From NCBI GenBank assembly GCA_003254905.1, contig QANU01003465.1, forward strand, positions 62,001 through 126,000: 64,000 bases of DNA, read 5' to 3'. Below, one piece after another: positions 1 to 12,479 of the stretch. Position 1 is the first letter of the stretch; each line of letters starts with the position of its first letter. The notes under the pieces were generated by a model, which made no database searches, was not told the origin of the DNA, and worked only from the letters and a program-made list of their open reading frames with translations. The position numbers were made by a program, and so were the translations under genes. This stretch comes from Nissolia schottii. Its lineage: Eukaryota > Streptophyta > Magnoliopsida > Fabales > Fabaceae.

Positions 1-640
1 TAGGAGAGAGAATATTCTAATTTGGCTTGAGGGTGGATATAGGCAAGGGGGAGGGGGTGATAAGGGGGACATCTTATGGACAAACTGGGAGAGCTCTAGG
101 TCTCTCGAATACATAGAATTTCTTTCATCTGTGAATAAATATACCGAAGAGGGGGCTTGATATCACGCTGATATCACGCTGATGTCACCTATTGTTATTT
201 TTCTACTAGAGATGAACTTCATGCCAAAATTAACTAACTTTCCTGATGACACACTCTCCAAAAATTTTAATCTCGATTTTGGCAAGGTTAATGTACAAAT
301 ATGATTTATGTGATGACACATAAATTCAAGAATCCTAAATGCTCAATTTCATACTAAAAGGAAAAAAAAAATAGAAAAGGTTCATAGGATTTCACCAATG
401 TGCTTCTAGGCTAGGCTTCTAATTTGTGTTTGGTTTTGTAAGAATAATAATTTTAGTTTTCATGAATATTCTCCTTGGTTCTGCTTCATCAAAGTAGATG
501 TACTGTTTTTCTTTTTTTAATTTACATTTTTTTTTATGGAAAACATGGGTAAATAAGTTGTTTCACCTCCTTTACTCTTCGTTCTTGTAATAAACATCTT
601 GTATTAGAAAATTATTGGTTTTTTTAAAATTTCTGAACAG
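1..640. other. LpxC intron or upstream sequence, no exon seen
   Basis: AT-rich sequence ending in a good acceptor (TTCTGAACAG) at 631-640, just before the first recognisable LpxC exon. The N-terminal half of the protein, including the first zinc-binding His region, is not visible here, so the earlier exons must lie to the left of the window. I see no other gene in this stretch. Confidence 0.6.
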
Positions 641-3600
641 ATTCCTATCTTTGATGGGTCAGCAAGGGAATGGGTGGCAGCAGTGAAAGAAGTTGGTTTA
701 AAGGTGGCAACTAATCGTGATGGCAAAAACTGTGAGAAAATGGCAGCACATGTGAATGAACCAGTCTATGTTTGGAGGAATGATTCTTTTGTTGCTGCCT
801 TTCCTTCTGAAGTGGTTCAAATAACTTATGGCATCAACTTTCCACAGGTAAAGATAATGACATGAAACGAAAGGGTTTCGTGGGTTAGTATTGCCCCTGT
901 TAATCTGTTTCTCATTAAAAAGAGAATCTCTAGATTTAGAAGATAGATTCAAGATTATAGCATTGGGTAGGTATACAGATTACAGAACTTGGTTTGTGGC
1001 TGGTTGCATTTGATTGAAGTAGGCTTTTGCAAATGTAAAGTTTTACCTTTATTTTTTTATTGATTATTTTACTCTTTTGATCTTTATGTAAGTATTTTCT
1101 CAAAGATTAAAGAATATAGTTCACTTGTCTTACGAAGGAAACTTTCTACAATACTTTTTGAGAAAGAGACAAGAAGCTGGTCTTTTTCTCGTAAGGGAAA
1201 TATCATCTTTCTTTTTCCTTTTATTTTTCCTGCTTTTGTTATTGGACTATACATGCTTCTGCTTTCTCATGTACGTTTTCTATCTTATTTTTTAATATGA
1301 TCTTATCCCAATGTAGGGCAAATGTCAATCTGAAAATTAAAGAACTTACAAGTTTCATGGTGTTTGTATTTTAGACACGATATTTGTAACTTGTTCCCAA
1401 AAAATACTAGAGTACTCTTATGCTTATTTTTCATAATCAAGAGATTTTGAATGATAAGATCACAACTGCTAAGATTTTAACCATTCATAGATGCTTATCT
1501 TTGAATAATGAGGAATTACACTATGCTTTTACAGGCACCTGCTATTGGCTCCCAGTGGTTTTCTTCAATGTTCTTGGACAATTTGGTTTATTCCACACAG
1601 ATAGCTTTGTCAAGAACCTTCTGCATTTATGAGGAGGTTTGTAAGTTTTTCCTTTTACAAAGTTTTATATTGGCTTCAGCATACCTACCACAGCCATACA
1701 CTGTTTCCCGCTAGGACTAGCTTTGTAGAGATTGGAAACCAATTTGGCAAGTTTAAACAAATACAAATGAATTTTTTCATAGAACAAATTTAGTAAGATG
1801 TAGAGAAAGAATATGAAAGAATGCGGAGGATAAAGAATCCTCCTCAACCAAAAAGAAAGACTTAAACAAGCATGGAAAAGAAAAAGATCAATGTAACAAA
1901 GCTCTCTGATCATTCAACATGTCTTTGGAGAATCCATTGAAAAAAGGCCACGTGCACCAAATTGATGCTAATAGTTAAACAAAATTATGAAGGAAAATAG
2001 CAGAAATAGAAAAACAAGGAAGGCTATGAGAATTTCTATGTACATGTATATGTATTTCTGAGTAGAGGACAAACACCATTCTTGATTGAAGACAACTTGG
2101 TGAGATACCCTCTAGATTAATGGAGGCATAGTGAACATGTAGGTATGATCCCGGGGGGGAGGTTGTGAAGGAAATGGGAACACTATCCAGATATGAACGA
2201 GATGGAAAACAAAAGAAATAGGTAGACTTGAGGCTATTGGAAGAGGAGGAATATCCCCGTGTTTGAAGGTGACAATCCTTTTCAAGGGTGATTGATAGGA
2301 ACCTGGTATTTACTCAAATTTATAGACTAAAAATATTGTTTATTAATAAAGGAAATGATATTTCTAGTGGGGAAATTCAGTCTCAGAACTAGAAACAGCA
2401 AGTAATACAAGGAGAAATGCAGAACAAGTGAAGAGAACAAATAAAGAACAAGCCTGGGTATTAAGGGACCCTTAGCCCTCCTAGTTCCTCTTAGTTCCTT
2501 CCTACCTTCTTTAGATCAATTAGTTCTCCATATACAGTGAATGCAGCAGCTCCTATTTTATCTGTCTTAGTCATCCCAATTTAATTTTTGTTGCCCTCAT
2601 CCCATGATTCCTCCCCTGCTATCCTCACCTTATAATACCTCCCCTGTGTAATTCTTTGATTATTTCTCTGCTGTCCTCACCCTATAATTCCTCTCATTTA
2701 ATTCCCTACTTTAATTCTCTGTTATCCTCATTTATTCATGGCAAGTCATTTATTCCTCCCATGTAGAGTTCATAATTACAGGATACTAGCAGTGATTCAT
2801 CAAGTTCGTGCATCGCTTGGGTGCAAAAGAAAAATCTAGAATCTAAAAAGCTACCAACAATAATGGTATGCTCTCAGAGGGCATGCTTTTATTCTAGTAT
2901 CAATTTTTGAAGTGGCACAACCTGAAAGCTACATGGTGGGAGGTTGTGAAGGGTTTGGTCATACCTTTTCAATCTCAACATGACATCAATACACTTGTAT
3001 AGGTAAGGATGAGTAGCAGAAAAAGAATGGAGTTGGAGTTGGAGTGGGAGGAAGAGGGTAGCTAGCAGAGAGAAGGCAGGGGATAGATCAAGTCGGATAC
3101 ATGAGTCACATTTCCATAACAGGGAAGGATCTCTGGGGCATAGAGTAGTTGCGTCCTAGGGGAATTGACCACAGATTCACTAGGATGGGGACTCAATCAC
3201 AAAGAATCTAGGGGAGAATGAAGAGATGGTGAAGCCAAAGTCGGTGATAGAGAGGCTTGAGGCCAAGGCGGTAGTTAGGGAGTTAAAGACAAAGGTGGAG
3301 TAGGAGAGCTGACATTTGGTCACCTTTTTCAAAACCTAGATTTGTTTATTATAGTTAGTGGTGATTAAGGAAGAATGTCTAAAGATGTCAAGAACCAATT
3401 TTCCCATAAGCTTTAGTTGTTAGGTAAAGGCAATTGAATGACTTTTTATTTTAACACACCCTGGCTTGAAACTTGGACAAGCCTTGTCGGCCTACCTTGT
3501 GCTGAAGTTCAACTTATTTAATTTAGAAGGATGTGATGTGGCAATGAACGAGCTGTAGACCGATTGGTCATAGAGGCTTTGCTACCATGTCAAAAAACTA

Positions 3601-6600
3601 TATCTCTCAAGATGCTTAAGCTGTTGGGTAGAGTCAATTGAATGATTTTATACCAACAGAGATGGAGAGGATGAACATAGAAGAATCAAAGTCAGAAATC
3701 TTGTCGGTGGTGAATGCCAAGGTGACATTTGTTTGGATGGACGTAGCAATGACCGGCTTAGAGGGAGGGGGATAGGGGGAGTAAAGCTATGGCAGTGGCA
3801 CTAGTGTGAAGGAGGAGGCTGAGATGAGAGAGTTTGTGGTGGAGCCAAACCAATAATGAGCATAAGGGAGAGGGGCTTTGGATTCCGAGAATAGCAACCA
3901 AGCGTTCATCATTGAAACCCCAAATTTAGGTTCCTTGTTACATGTAGAAGCCAAAGAGTCATTTATGGAGGTTGAGCTTAGGTCTTCATGCATGTTAACA
4001 TAGGTTCCACTTCTAGAACCGTCAAACTCTGATCCTCGCACGAGGGTTGGTAGGAGATCTTCAAGTTTGATTCTAACAAGAATGTACACCACACCTCAAC
4101 TTTGTGTTGAAAGTGCTATTAGCAAGATGCCCAAACCTCGAAACCCAAGCCCCAGGTTCCACAGCTAGAAGCGTCAAACTCAGATCCTTGCACGAAGATT
4201 GGCGGGAGATCTTCAACTCTAATGCTAGCAAGGAGATTAAACTGCACCTTGACTTTGTGTCAAAGGCGCCATCAACAGGAGGCCCGAACCACCAAACCCT
4301 ATCCCTCCTGTGATGGTTGGTAAGCCACCAACAATGATGAACCAAGGTTAAGAGCATACTATAATAACAGCCGCACCACAGGAACGTGAATGGGCAGCAT
4401 AACCCAGGTAGCTCAATTCTTGACCTAATAATAGGCCAGACCCAAATAAGCGGAGAAAAATGAGGTTCTGATGAATAAAATTGTTATGACGCTATTGGGT
4501 CAAACCCAAATAGGTGTATGTAGAGGAAGAGTTCTTCAATCAAAAAACAAAAAAGGAAGAGTTCTTAAAACTCCTTTATATGCAGCAATCATGTGAGATG
4601 ACATAGCTACTAGAGGAACTATTGGAAATCGAGGTGCCTTTTTCTATTGATGCAATATCTTTATTTCTTTGATATGGTGGAAAGTATGAAATGATTCCTT
4701 TGTAATTTGTCATGGGCTTTTGGGTTTGGACACGGACAACAAGGTGACTTCAATTGAGTGGTTGTCAGAAGTCTCACTGGGCGTGGTGAACAATGGTGGT
4801 AAGGAGGAAAATGAGCTAATGGAGGGGTTGAAGCAGCGGAAACAACGGCAAACCAGAAAGAAGGCTGGGTGCATAAACAAAAATTTTACTGGACGACAGT
4901 GGGTGTACCAAGAGAACCCATTAAGTTGCTTCTCCTTAGGCTCTGGACTAGATAACATGTTAAGATAGGAAAAGAAATGAAGAATATAAGAGAGGAACTG
5001 AGAACTAATGAAGGATAATCTGAATTACTTTCTACTCAACATCATACAACTATTTGTATGCAAGAGATGTTAAATACTACTATTATTTCCAAGTAGACTT
5101 AATGACCCTACTGTTCCCAAGGTAGCATGTTTCCCAGACTTAAGATTCATGAATATTCGCAACAATGTGTATGTAGAGTTCTAAAAACTTCTCTATATGA
5201 TGCAATCAAGTCTGATGACAGGGCTACTATCTTGGCACGTTGCCATGAAATCCCAATTCAATAATATACATTTGTTCGTCAAGATCTCTCCAATTGCCGG
5301 TTCTAACAAATTGGCTTGTTGAGCACACTCACATGGAGTATGGATGGACCTTTAGTGTAGGACGTAGGCCCACTGATAAGCAACCTCCACAACCCGTTTA
5401 ATTATCTAATAAGGTCCATTAAAGCAAGGACTCAGCTTTTCATTTCTCCTCTGATATCGACTTAAGTTTATATGGTTGGTATTAATCAGCTAGGGACAAC
5501 TTACGTATATATACATACTGAGGCCCATGTGTTCTGTGTATGCATAACTCGTGGATAATAGTTCGCTTCTCTTACCGGTGAATATGTTTGATATAGTATG
5601 TGACTAGCATTGGATACCATGTTTTGAAATATTTTGCAGGTTGAGCAACTCCGCAATGCTGGACTCATCAAAGGGGGTTCTCTAGAAAATGCCATTGTAT
5701 GCAGGTAAATACTTTGCTGCAAGTATGCATTATTACTGACAATGAAGATTAATTATATCATATCTAGGGACTGTATTTGATAGCATATGGTATAGAAGGG
5801 CAAGGATCCTCTAAAGAGGGATTTCTCACTTTAGAGGGTAAAGTGAGGGATCTCACCATTGAATCATTAAAGTGAAAGTGGGACTCATTAAATTAGAGAA
5901 ACATATGGTGAAAACTGGGTGTTTGAACAACACAACAGAAGCTTAGATATATTGAGTTGATGTAACAAATGCACTTATTTCAATTTCCATAATTATATGA
6001 TAAGACAAACTATAATATATTGTTAGCATGTATGGCGGTCTAGTGTACGAAGCTCTTACTTGGTGAGATTTGTTAAGGGTAACTGTATGTAACAGCAGTG
6101 CAAGCAGAGAGGCAGTTTCTCAAACTACCGGGGTCATGGAGATGAATGAGCGAAAGGGTGACCAGTTGAGCCAATCCTTGTTGGCATATTGTTAGCATAT
6201 TGAATCTAAATGCTATGAATCTGGTTGTTATATACAACACTCCCCTTAAAATGGATTATCTTGGTCATGCATCAAGCTAGGCTCTTGGATTTATGAGAAC
6301 ATTCACCAATTGATCATTTGAATTTACAAAGTTAGTTGCGATGTCTCCATATAAGAGTTTTTCTCCGATGAAGTAACAATTTGTCTCAATGTGTTTGGTC
6401 CTCATTGAAAAAGAAGATTTGAGGTGGTATTTAATGCAACTTGATTTTCTCAAACAAGTGTCATTTGACTGCTGAAGCTTTTGAAGAAGTGGCTCCAGCC
6501 AGATGAGTTAACAAGTGGCCGATGCCATGGATCAGTATTCTTATTTTTTTGATCACGCAACCACATTCTTTATCTTACTTTTCTAGGTTATTAGGTTGCC

Positions 6601-8265
6601 TCCAATAAATATTCAATAACTGAAAGTCGATTATCTATCCAAATGAGAGCTTGCCCCAATTGACATTCCAATGTGCCCTTTATCTAATCTTTTAGGAGAG
6701 ATGATTTTTGTTATGGTATCATAGCTTCAATGGTGGTTTAAAGTTCGATTCTCGTGGCCCCTCATTCTTCTTAATAAAATATAAGTCAAATTTCAGTACA
6801 AGGTATAAGGTTGGTTTGTGAATTGTCTACACTTAAAAGCTAGATGGGCTCTTGCGTGAGGGGCAAGTTAATTATAAAAACCATTCAATTTCATCTATCC
6901 AATAACTTAAGTTTTTTGGAGAGATGGTTGTTGACCGTCTCTTTCCTTGTGTTCCCTAACTTGAAGTCCATATTCTTCAACAATAGAAGTTTCTTCTTTT
7001 TGATGCATGCCTGGATTTGTAGAACTTGAAAAGGTAATTAGTCTCCGCAAATTAATTCATGAGATTTCAAGCACATGAATTGCTTTCCATAAGATAAGGC
7101 ACTATACCTGCATGCCCCCATAAGACCCTTAACAATGATGACCCTTTTCTCTCTCTTGAGCCTGAGCCTCATGAAGAGAATGATAATATTACCGCTATCA
7201 TATAAGCTTAAGTAGTTTCAAAGATTACTCTAATGCTTTTGCTAGAAACTCCAAAGATAGCTGTAGCTAAATTATACACTTGTGGAAATAGATGCTAACT
7301 TAAAGATTAAAGATGTTATCACTAGTCTCATTGAATCTGTAGACTGGGCTTGAGTACACATGAAGCATTGATTCATTAAAATGCTAACTAAATGAATTGT
7401 GTTTGTACAAGCAGAAAACTTTATGGATTTGATAGGATCTAGTGATTCTTTAGAAGTTATGAACCCATCATGCACATATCACCAATAGTGCTTCTATGTT
7501 ACTGTATAACTAGTACTGATTTCTTCTGTAGTGCCAGTAAAGGTTGGTTGAATCTGCCTCTGCATTTCAATGATGAGCCATGTCGTCACAAGGTCTTAGA
7601 TCTTATTGGTGATCTTTCGCTCTTTGCTCAGTCTGGGAGCCAGGGACTCCCAGTGGCGCACATTGTAGCTTACAAGGTGTGACCCTTGGTTCTCTATTTT
7701 TCCCTATGTTTCTTATTTGTCAATTTGATTATTATTGCACTACAAGAGCTCTGTATGTGGTGCAACCTAATTTATCGAATCCCTTCCTTTTGAAATACTA
7801 GTTTAGCACCCGCAATGCACGGAAATTATTTTAAATTTGTCAATCTTATCTTTTATACAAATTATTTGAGTTTTATTTTTGCATTTTTAAACGTTAAATT
7901 TGAGAGAATGCTGATTTTAAATTTTAAAAAAAAATATTTAGTAGAATCAAGTGAAAATTTTTAAATTTAAATTAGGAAAAAAAATTAGTGAAGTTAGAAT
8001 AGATTTATTGAAATTTGACATTTAAATAGAAACGATTTAGTAGGTCAAATTAAATAAGTTTGAGCAAGAAAATTTCCTCCAAAATAGTGGTGGGAAATAT
8101 TTCTCATGCTAAAGGAGTAATATTTCATCTGCAGATTTGGATTATGCTCAAGAGACTACATCTGCTGTCAGAATGATTTTTTAATGCAATTGATTTCTAT
8201 GCTTGATGCAGGGCGGCCATGCTTTGCATGCTGATTTGGCACGCCGCCTAATGGGAATGATTTGA
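641..8265 (+). CDS. LpxC: LpxC, UDP-3-O-acyl-N-acetylglucosamine deacetylase (3' part of gene)
   Basis: LpxC is the zinc-dependent deacetylase that commits the lipid A pathway; the plant enzyme is known from Arabidopsis and placed in mitochondria. Five exons are visible: 641-847, 1535-1636, 5640-5704, 7532-7676 and 8212-8265 (TGA). All junctions are GT-AG and in phase, giving the last 190 residues. Family landmarks in order are [48 protein letters not shown], the zinc-binding [10 protein letters not shown] (His and Asp ligands) and a C-terminal [10 protein letters not shown] carrying the catalytic His. The first zinc His lies in exons left of the window, so the gene is cut by the window edge, not broken. 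Intron 2 is 4.0 kb and intron 3 is 1.8 kb; both hold repeats. The identification is very secure. Confidence 0.95.
2296..2760 (-). mobile_element. LTR-like fragment (fossil, uncertain family)
   Basis: Read on the minus strand this stretch ends in AGGTTCCTATCA after a T-rich tail. The same ending is found at 44147 in an intron of the GT14 gene, in the same orientation relative to the window. The end resembles the 3' edge of some plant LTRs. No coding parts are attached. It is a broken relic at best. Confidence 0.3.
4002..4290. repeat. Imperfect tandem duplication, period about 151 bp
   Basis: AGGTTCCAC followed by CTAGAA..CGTCAAACTC, GATC-CTCGCACGA and GGAGATCTTCAA occurs at about 4002 and again at about 4153, with clear similarity over some 115 bp. 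This is two diverged copies in tandem inside LpxC intron 2. Confidence 0.6.
6080..6665 (-). mobile_element. Ty1/copia fragment, RNase H end (fossil)
   Basis: On the minus strand short stretches resemble the end of copia pol: a GGNL-TWKSK motif near 6590 and an FVNSNDQL motif near 6325 that corresponds to the usual DIFTK region. A GGGGAGTGTTGTATAT stretch follows, as at the start of copia 3' LTRs. The piece lies in LpxC intron 3, is heavily broken and looks old. No 5' half is seen beside it. Confidence 0.55.
6706..6790 (+). other. tRNA-like or copia-primer-site-like stretch
   Basis: TTATGGTATCATAGC followed about 25 bp later by GTTCGATTCTCG resembles either a tRNA-derived SINE head (B-box GTTCGATTC) or the initiator-tRNA primer site that follows copia LTRs. 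It lies in LpxC intron 3, beside the copia relic. The two origins cannot be told apart by eye. Confidence 0.3.
7797..7840 (-). mobile_element. Possible degenerate Helitron 3' end
   Basis: On the minus strand the sequence runs CCGTGCATTGCGGGTG then TAAACTAG. This resembles the GC-rich terminal hairpin followed by CTAG that closes many plant Helitrons, though the hairpin here is imperfect. It lies in LpxC intron 4, and the AT-rich 250 bp up to about 8090 may be Helitron body. No 5' TC end was found. Confidence 0.3.
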
Positions 8266-9451
8266 AAGGATGATATGTTGCCACTGATAACAAAGAACCT
8301 ATTGCCGTTATAGGTGAATCTGTTAAAAATGGCTGAAACTGGAACATTTGAGCTTCTGTGCAGCCAAGGCGGCCGAGAAGAGATGCCGAAATACGTAAAC
8401 ATCTGATACCTTCATTTGTGTCTCTCCTCCATTGTTTCTCTTTGGGAACCAGCTAGACACGAAGGAGGCTGATGATGTCAACTTTGTAAATGAAAGCGAC
8501 AAACAAGCCTTTTCCTATTATGTAGGTAAGCTTAGAAGACTACACCCAAATAAAAACTTCATAAAGCAATTAAGCTGCTTGAACATGAGTGTCGAGCTTG
8601 TGCCAATAAATTAACAATGGTCTTTACTAAATCCTTAAGAAACATGATCTTAGAGACGCAGATAATGAAAAAAAAATAAAAATCAAAAGCACTGGTTGTT
8701 GACAGTTGTAGCCTACTTATCCTTACATCAGTTGGTTGCCGTATTGTGCTTGGCCTTAGCTTCCTATTTGCTGGTAGTGGTGATAGGGAACTTGACCTTG
8801 GCCTCGTCCTTGGTGGTTAACATAAGGTATATCAGGCCTTGGATACATACGGGAGGTTGAGTGGCATAAGGACTTTGTGTCTAATATGACCTCCTTCTGT
8901 TGAGTGACTTGGAGTTAGTTGTGCACCATAGATTTTATCCACCAATTGTCCAGATAGCTGAAAAACAATGACATTCAAACCTAATAAAAATTGTTAACGA
9001 AACAAAGGAAGCACCCATGATGGTTCTTGGACTCTCTTCCTACTAGATACTGAACCATGTTCTTTTGCGGTTGTGCTTGATGACGGATTTTATGTACTTG
9101 TTCTGTAAATGCATGTTGCCAATGATAGTCTTCGCATGTTCTTGGAAATTTTATATTTTGATTCGCAATGTCCAGCATGGCGTGCCAGAAAACTATGTTG
9201 GTTATTTCTCAAATCGTGTTTAGGTCGATCACGTGGTGTTTGGAAGTGGGGTGTGTCCGACTCGTGAGATTGGCAGCCTTGCTGGCCACTAGCCGTTGAT
9301 CTCGTGAATCAATTGATGTGGTGAATTGTTGATTGACTCTCAGGCTAATGTGCGGCTCTCAACCTACTCAATAACTTTTATTAGAGGCCTTACGACCACA
9401 TATTAACTAATAACTTATGGCTCATGACCCAAGACTTGTGACTCGAGACTC
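8266..9451. other. LpxC 3' flank, no gene recognised
   Basis: Contains the presumed LpxC 3' UTR just after the TGA. A 60-codon open frame at 8432-8614 matches nothing I know. No polyadenylation site is obvious and no transposon ends are clear. Confidence 0.4.
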
Positions 9452-12196
9452 GAGACTTATGACTTGAGAATTATGACCAATAAGTCATATCTTTAACCCT
9501 AGGCCCGGAAGACTTAAACATAATCTTAACTTTAGGTCTTGAAGTCATCTTTTGGCCTTGACGTAAGTCTAAGTGCCCTGTGGATCATGCCTCGGTCACT
9601 TCTCACATACTCATACTTACATATAACCATTTGCCTTCAATCACCTAAGCTAACTCTTATGAAACTCTTTATGATTTAAACTCTGTAAGGATCTCTAAGG
9701 ACATATTGCTTGTATGTCGCTAGCGCCCCACAATGATCACTAATGCACAAAGACATTCCAAAGAGAAAACCCTAAGGTATCTTGGGGCTCATGGATGAAT
9801 TCTATATAAGAAATTCTATGAGGAATTTAGCATTTTAACCAACTCAAATCACTGGGGAGATCATGCAATATTTTTTACCAAACCTATTTTCACAAACCAA
9901 TCCTAAAATCTTTCAAAGGCCATGAAAATACCAACACTTTTCATAAAAATTGATCCTAGCACTAAGACTCCCCTATGGCCGAATACATAGGGTTCCTTTT
10001 GGCATCATAGGATTGTTTTTAACACCAAAGCCTCTTACACAATCACCAACTTATATCTTTCAAGGAATCCCAAAATCACTAGTACTTTTCATAAATCAAT
10101 TTCTAACCCTAGGCAAACACCAAAATCGAAGTGCTCTACAAATTACACAAGTTCATCAACTTTGCTTTCTTTCAAAACCAATGTTCTAGTTCACACATAA
10201 GATTTCTAAAGCACTCTAATCCATCAAAAAACATCAATAACAAATTGAAGGATTCTAAAAACAAGCCAAAATCAAAATGCACATGGAGAGTCACAAAACT
10301 CATTTTCAACTAAAATTCTATGGATGAACAATTCCTAGTTTTTCACGAGGGATTCAAATATAAGATTAGATTGATAAACAAACATACAGAACCCTGAGAT
10401 ATAGACATGGGAAAAAATACATCAGGGTCTACATGCAAAAAATCACATTTTTCTTAAAGGAAAAAACAAGTGAAACTCAAATTTATGGCAAGAGACAAAA
10501 ACAAGCACAAGAAACCTCATGAAAACCCTAGAGGTCTAATTTACAAGGACTTGAATGAACAAAGAAATTTCATTTTCTTGACGAGGTAAGTGAAGAGAAT
10601 CACATATAAAGACATGGAAAACATAGCCAAATATTTGTGCAAGCATAGAAAACTTGAGACTTATGACTTAAGCAACAAGTCATAGCTTTAACCCTAGACT
10701 CGAAGGACTAAAACATAATCTTAACTTTAGGTCTCAAAGTCACCTAAGTGCCGTGTGGATCATGCCTCAGTCATTCCTCACATAGGCATACATACATATA
10801 ACCATTTGCCTTTAATCACTTAAGCTAACTCTTATGGAACTCTTCATGATTTAAACCCTATAAGGATCTCTAAGGACATTTTGCTTGTATGTCACTAGGG
10901 CCCCACTAGGATTACTAATGCACAAAGACATTCCCAAGAGAAAACCCTAACGTATCTTAAGGCTCATGGCCGAATTCACTCTAAAAATTCTATGAGGATT
11001 TTAGCTACATAATCAACTCAAATCACTCGAGAGAACAATGTAACCAAGTCACATCGAAAATCTTAACTTTATTCCACTTGATTACTAACCAAAACTATTT
11101 TCACAAACCAATCCGTATATCTTTCAAAGGCCATGAAAACACTATCACTTTTCACGAAAATCGATCATATCACCATGACTCCCGTATGGTCGAATCCGTA
11201 GGGTTCCTTTTGGCTTCATAGGATTGTTTTTAATACCAAAACCTCTTTCACAATCACCTATTTATCTTTCAAGGAATCCCAAAACCGCTAGCACTTTTCA
11301 TGAAATAAATTTCTATCCCTAGGCACACACCAAAACCGAATTGCTATACAAAGTACACAAGTCAAATTTGCATTTCTTTCAAAACCAATGTTCTACTTCG
11401 CACATAAGGTTTCTAAAGCACACTAATCCATCAACAAGCATCAAGAACAAACTCAAGGACACTAAAACCTATTCAAAATAAAAAAAAAAATGTGCATAGA
11501 AAAACCTAATTAGTCACTAAAATCATTTTCAACTAAAACTCTCTTGCTGAACAAGTCCTAGTTTTTCACGAGGGATCAAAATATGAGATTTGAATGAAAA
11601 CCAAACATACAGAACCCTATGATCAAGACATGGCCAAAAATACATAAGGGTCTACATGAAAAAAAGAATCACATTTTTCTTAAAGGAAAAAACAAGTCAA
11701 ACTCAAATCTATGGCAAGAAACTAACACAAGCACATGAAACCTCATGAAAACCCTAGATGCCAAATTTTACAAGGACTTGAATGACCAAAGAAATTACAT
11801 TTTCTTGAAGCGGAAAATGAGGAGAATCACATATATAAACATTAAAAATATTGTCAAATATTTGTGCAAGCATAGAAAACTTGAGACTTATGACTTAAGC
11901 AACAAGTCATAGCCTTAATCCTAGACTCTGATGACTTAAACATAATCTTAAATTTAGGTCTCAAAGTCACCTTTTGGCCTTGACATAAGTCTCAGTGCCA
12001 TGTGGATCATACATCGGTCATTCCACACATAGGCATACATACATATAACCATTTGCCACCAATCACTTAAGCTAACTCTTATGGAACTCTCTATGGATTA
12101 AACTCTAAAAGGATCTCTAAGGACATATTGCTTATATGTCACTTGGGCTCGACTATGATTACTAATACACAAAGACATTCCAAAGAGAAAACCCTC
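9452..12196. repeat. Large tandem repeat, about 1.2-kb unit, roughly 2.3 copies
   Basis: GAGACTTATGACTT starts at 9452, 10656 and about 11883, giving spacings of about 1204 and 1227 bp. After each start come the same landmarks in the same order: TAACTTTAGGTCT, GTGGATCAT, CATATAACCATTTGCC, GACATTCCAAAGAG and AAAACCCT. Units 1 and 2 also share GGTTCCTTTTGGC and a long A-rich part. Unit 3 stops after AAAACCCT at about 12196, where a LINE fragment begins. No coding frame is conserved across the units. It could be tandem copies of a larger noncoding element part or a short satellite-like array. Confidence 0.8.
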
Positions 12197-12214
12197 ACCC
12201 ATAGGCCAGCAAAA

Positions 12215-12477
12215 AAGATCGTAATCCACTCCCACTTGCACGGCTTCAAATCAAGCCATAACTCAAAAAAGCACTTACAATCACTAGGCTCATCCCGCGC
12301 ATGGTCGAAACGGAAGACCCACTTACACCAAAGATTCCAGGAGAATTCACATTGCAAGAACAAATGGTTTATACTTTCATCATGTTTCACGCACAACACA
12401 CACAAATTTTCACTCTGAATACTAATGTTCAGTTTCAGCAACCTATCTTTAGTGTTTAGCGGAAGGCTGTGCCACAT
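12215..12477 (-). pseudogene. L1-type LINE relic: zinc-binding (zf-RVT) C-terminus
   Basis: Minus-strand frame with CVLCVKHDESINHLFLQC, the Cys-x2-Cys...His...Cys zinc-binding module at the C-terminus of plant L1-type LINE reverse transcriptases, preceded by a WHSLPLNTKDRL stretch typical of that region. Only about 90 codons remain. There is no reverse transcriptase core beside it, so it is a 5'-truncated or degraded relic. Its edge meets the broken third unit of the 1.2-kb tandem repeat. Confidence 0.7.
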
Positions 12478-12479
12478 GA

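Larger units (their letters stand above)
1637..5639 (+). other. LpxC intron 2 (4.0 kb), repeat-rich
   Basis: Intron between exons 2 and 3 of LpxC. It contains a possible LTR fragment (about 2296-2760), a local tandem duplication (4002-4290), and GA-rich and CT-rich stretches. The open frames in it (for example 4720-4968 and 3787-4092) match no family I recognise and have no gene-like context. Confidence 0.6.

Noticed and set aside
6706-6790. Functional tRNA gene
   Set aside because: A B-box-like GTTCGATTC is present, but no acceptor stem or anticodon arm could be paired; a SINE or primer-site relic fits better.
8432-8614. 60-codon frame downstream of LpxC
   Set aside because: No homology recognised, no splice or regulatory context, and of a length expected by chance.
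12128-12418. 96-codon plus-strand frame
   Set aside because: Antisense of the LINE zinc-binding relic; no family match.
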